A DNA stretch of 64,000 nt from Maritalea mediterranea (lineage in GTDB: Bacteria > Pseudomonadota > Alphaproteobacteria > Rhizobiales > Devosiaceae). Shown in pieces: positions 63,423-64,000 of this stretch (the first letter of the stretch is position 1; each line of letters starts with the position of its first letter). The position numbers and the translations under genes were made by a program. A model generated the notes under the pieces. That model was given only the letters and a program-made list of their open reading frames with translations, was not told the DNA's origin and did no database searches. Location: the NCBI RefSeq assembly GCF_021568695.1, contig NZ_JAKGTI010000001.1:248001-312000 (forward strand). The letters run 5' to 3'.

Positions 63423-64000
63423 ATGGTTGAAATGGTAACGCGCCCTTATGCGAGCGCTTTTGAAAAATACGCACTGGCCAATAAAGATGTGATCTGCATG
63501 TCAGCGGATTTGACATCGTCTTGCGAAATTGACGGTTTCCGCGATCGGCACCCTGAGCAATTTATGTCCATGGGCATGGCCGAGCAGAACATGATGAGTT
63601 TCGCTGGTGGCTTAGGCCTTGCAGGCTATCGCCCCTTCATTCACACCTTTGGGGTGTTCACCTATCGTCGACCCTATGACCAATTGATGGCCTCCATCGC
63701 TTATCCGCGCCGCAAAGTCCGGATTATGGGCTTTTTGCCAGGTGTCACCACACCCGGTGGCATGACCCACCAAGCGATTGAAGATATTGCCATTATGCGC
63801 GCCATGCCCAACATGTCGATTTTGGAAACAGGCGACGCGACAGAGGTTGAAAGCCTTTGCGAAGCGGCAGACTCAATTGATGGTCCGGTTTATTGCCGCG
63901 TATTGCGTGGTTCGGTGCCCCGCTTGTTCGACACGCCAATCAAGGTTGGCGAAATGCGCGAGCTTTCTGCTGGGGATGATGTGTTGGTGGTGACCGCAGG
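63423..64000 (+). CDS. Transketolase, C-terminal subunit (cut by window edge)
   Basis: The open frame from ATG 63423 runs off the window end; 192 codons are visible. The start reads MVEMVTRPYASAFEKYALAN, with the pyrimidine-domain glutamate in SMGMAEQNMMSFAGGLGLAG and the GMTHQAIEDIAIMRAMPNMS stretch that follows in transketolases and DXS. GGGAG precedes it, and it forms a pair with the N-terminal subunit gene. The Rossmann-like C-terminal domain is outside the window. Confidence 0.9.
   Translation, partial: MVEMVTRPYASAFEKYALANKDVICMSADLTSSCEIDGFRDRHPEQFMSMGMAEQNMMSFAGGLGLAGYRPFIHTFGVFTYRRPYDQLMASIAYPRRKVRIMGFLPGVTTPGGMTHQAIEDIAIMRAMPNMSILETGDATEVESLCEAADSIDGPVYCRVLRGSVPRLFDTPIKVGEMRELSAGDDVLVVTA

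Noticed and set aside
1-64000. CRISPR arrays, tRNA or rRNA genes, insertion sequences, phage integrases.
   Set aside because: None seen on either strand; the repeats present are short dyads in spacers, not regular direct repeats with unique spacers.

Overview
The window reads as chromosome of a heterotrophic alphaproteobacterium, probably of the Hyphomicrobiales (Rhizobiales). Evidence: a direct-repeat SOS box GAAC-N7-GAAC in front of an imuA-imuB-dnaE2 mutasome operon, the energising ABC-type biotin transporter bioYMN, complete leucine and valine/isoleucine degradation gene sets, GC-rich coding sequence, and alphaproteobacterial-style intergenic repeats built on CCCGGGTCAAG and CCGGATCAAGTCCGG cores. 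No rRNA, tRNA, CRISPR array, integrase or transposase was seen. The genus is not determinable from the sequence alone.

Layout: 1-2748, end of a branched-chain/aromatic-acid type ABC operon (binding protein, LivF ATPase, AMP-forming CoA ligase). 2885-6168, a DUF2332 gene and a lone 610-residue exported protein of unknown function. 6181-7567, rpiB and a repeat-rich spacer. 7568-15337, a TetR regulator and the leucine/isovalerate (liu) operon with an extra flavodoxin-fold reductase. 15778-16824, a DUF1028 gene and a tiny basic protein. 16885-26762 (minus), a ten-gene valine/isoleucine operon that also encodes ETF, diverging from a LysR gene and a MaoC-like gene. 28655-29717, a fasciclin-domain protein and a repeat cluster. 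29718-33800 (minus), one 1360-residue putative restriction-modification enzyme. 34101-35120, small stress/envelope proteins.

35287-40497 is a tightly coupled bioYMN operon continuing into DUF1284, an acyl-CoA ligase, a thiolase lacking canonical catalytic residues and a hot-dog hydratase. 40528-46517 is the homoprotocatechuate meta-cleavage set (hpaR, F, E, D, G, H, I). 46699-52455 is the SOS mutagenesis cassette.

52484-64000 is the most unusual region: a class II aldolase-SDR fusion, a SorC-type regulator, mtnA and mtnK, a ribose-type ABC importer, a RbsD/FucU mutarotase and a split transketolase, with large inverted repeats in both divergent promoter regions. The gene content predicts import and cleavage of a 5-deoxy- or 5-methylthio-pentose to DHAP plus a C2 aldehyde, with the fused SDR domain perhaps disposing of the aldehyde.

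Together the genes describe an organism that feeds on amino-acid-derived acids, hydroxyphenylacetate-type aromatics and nucleoside-derived sugars. ETF would collect electrons from the acyl-CoA dehydrogenases of both amino-acid operons, and biotin uptake would supply methylcrotonyl-CoA carboxylase. All functional calls come from motif recognition by eye; no database search was run.
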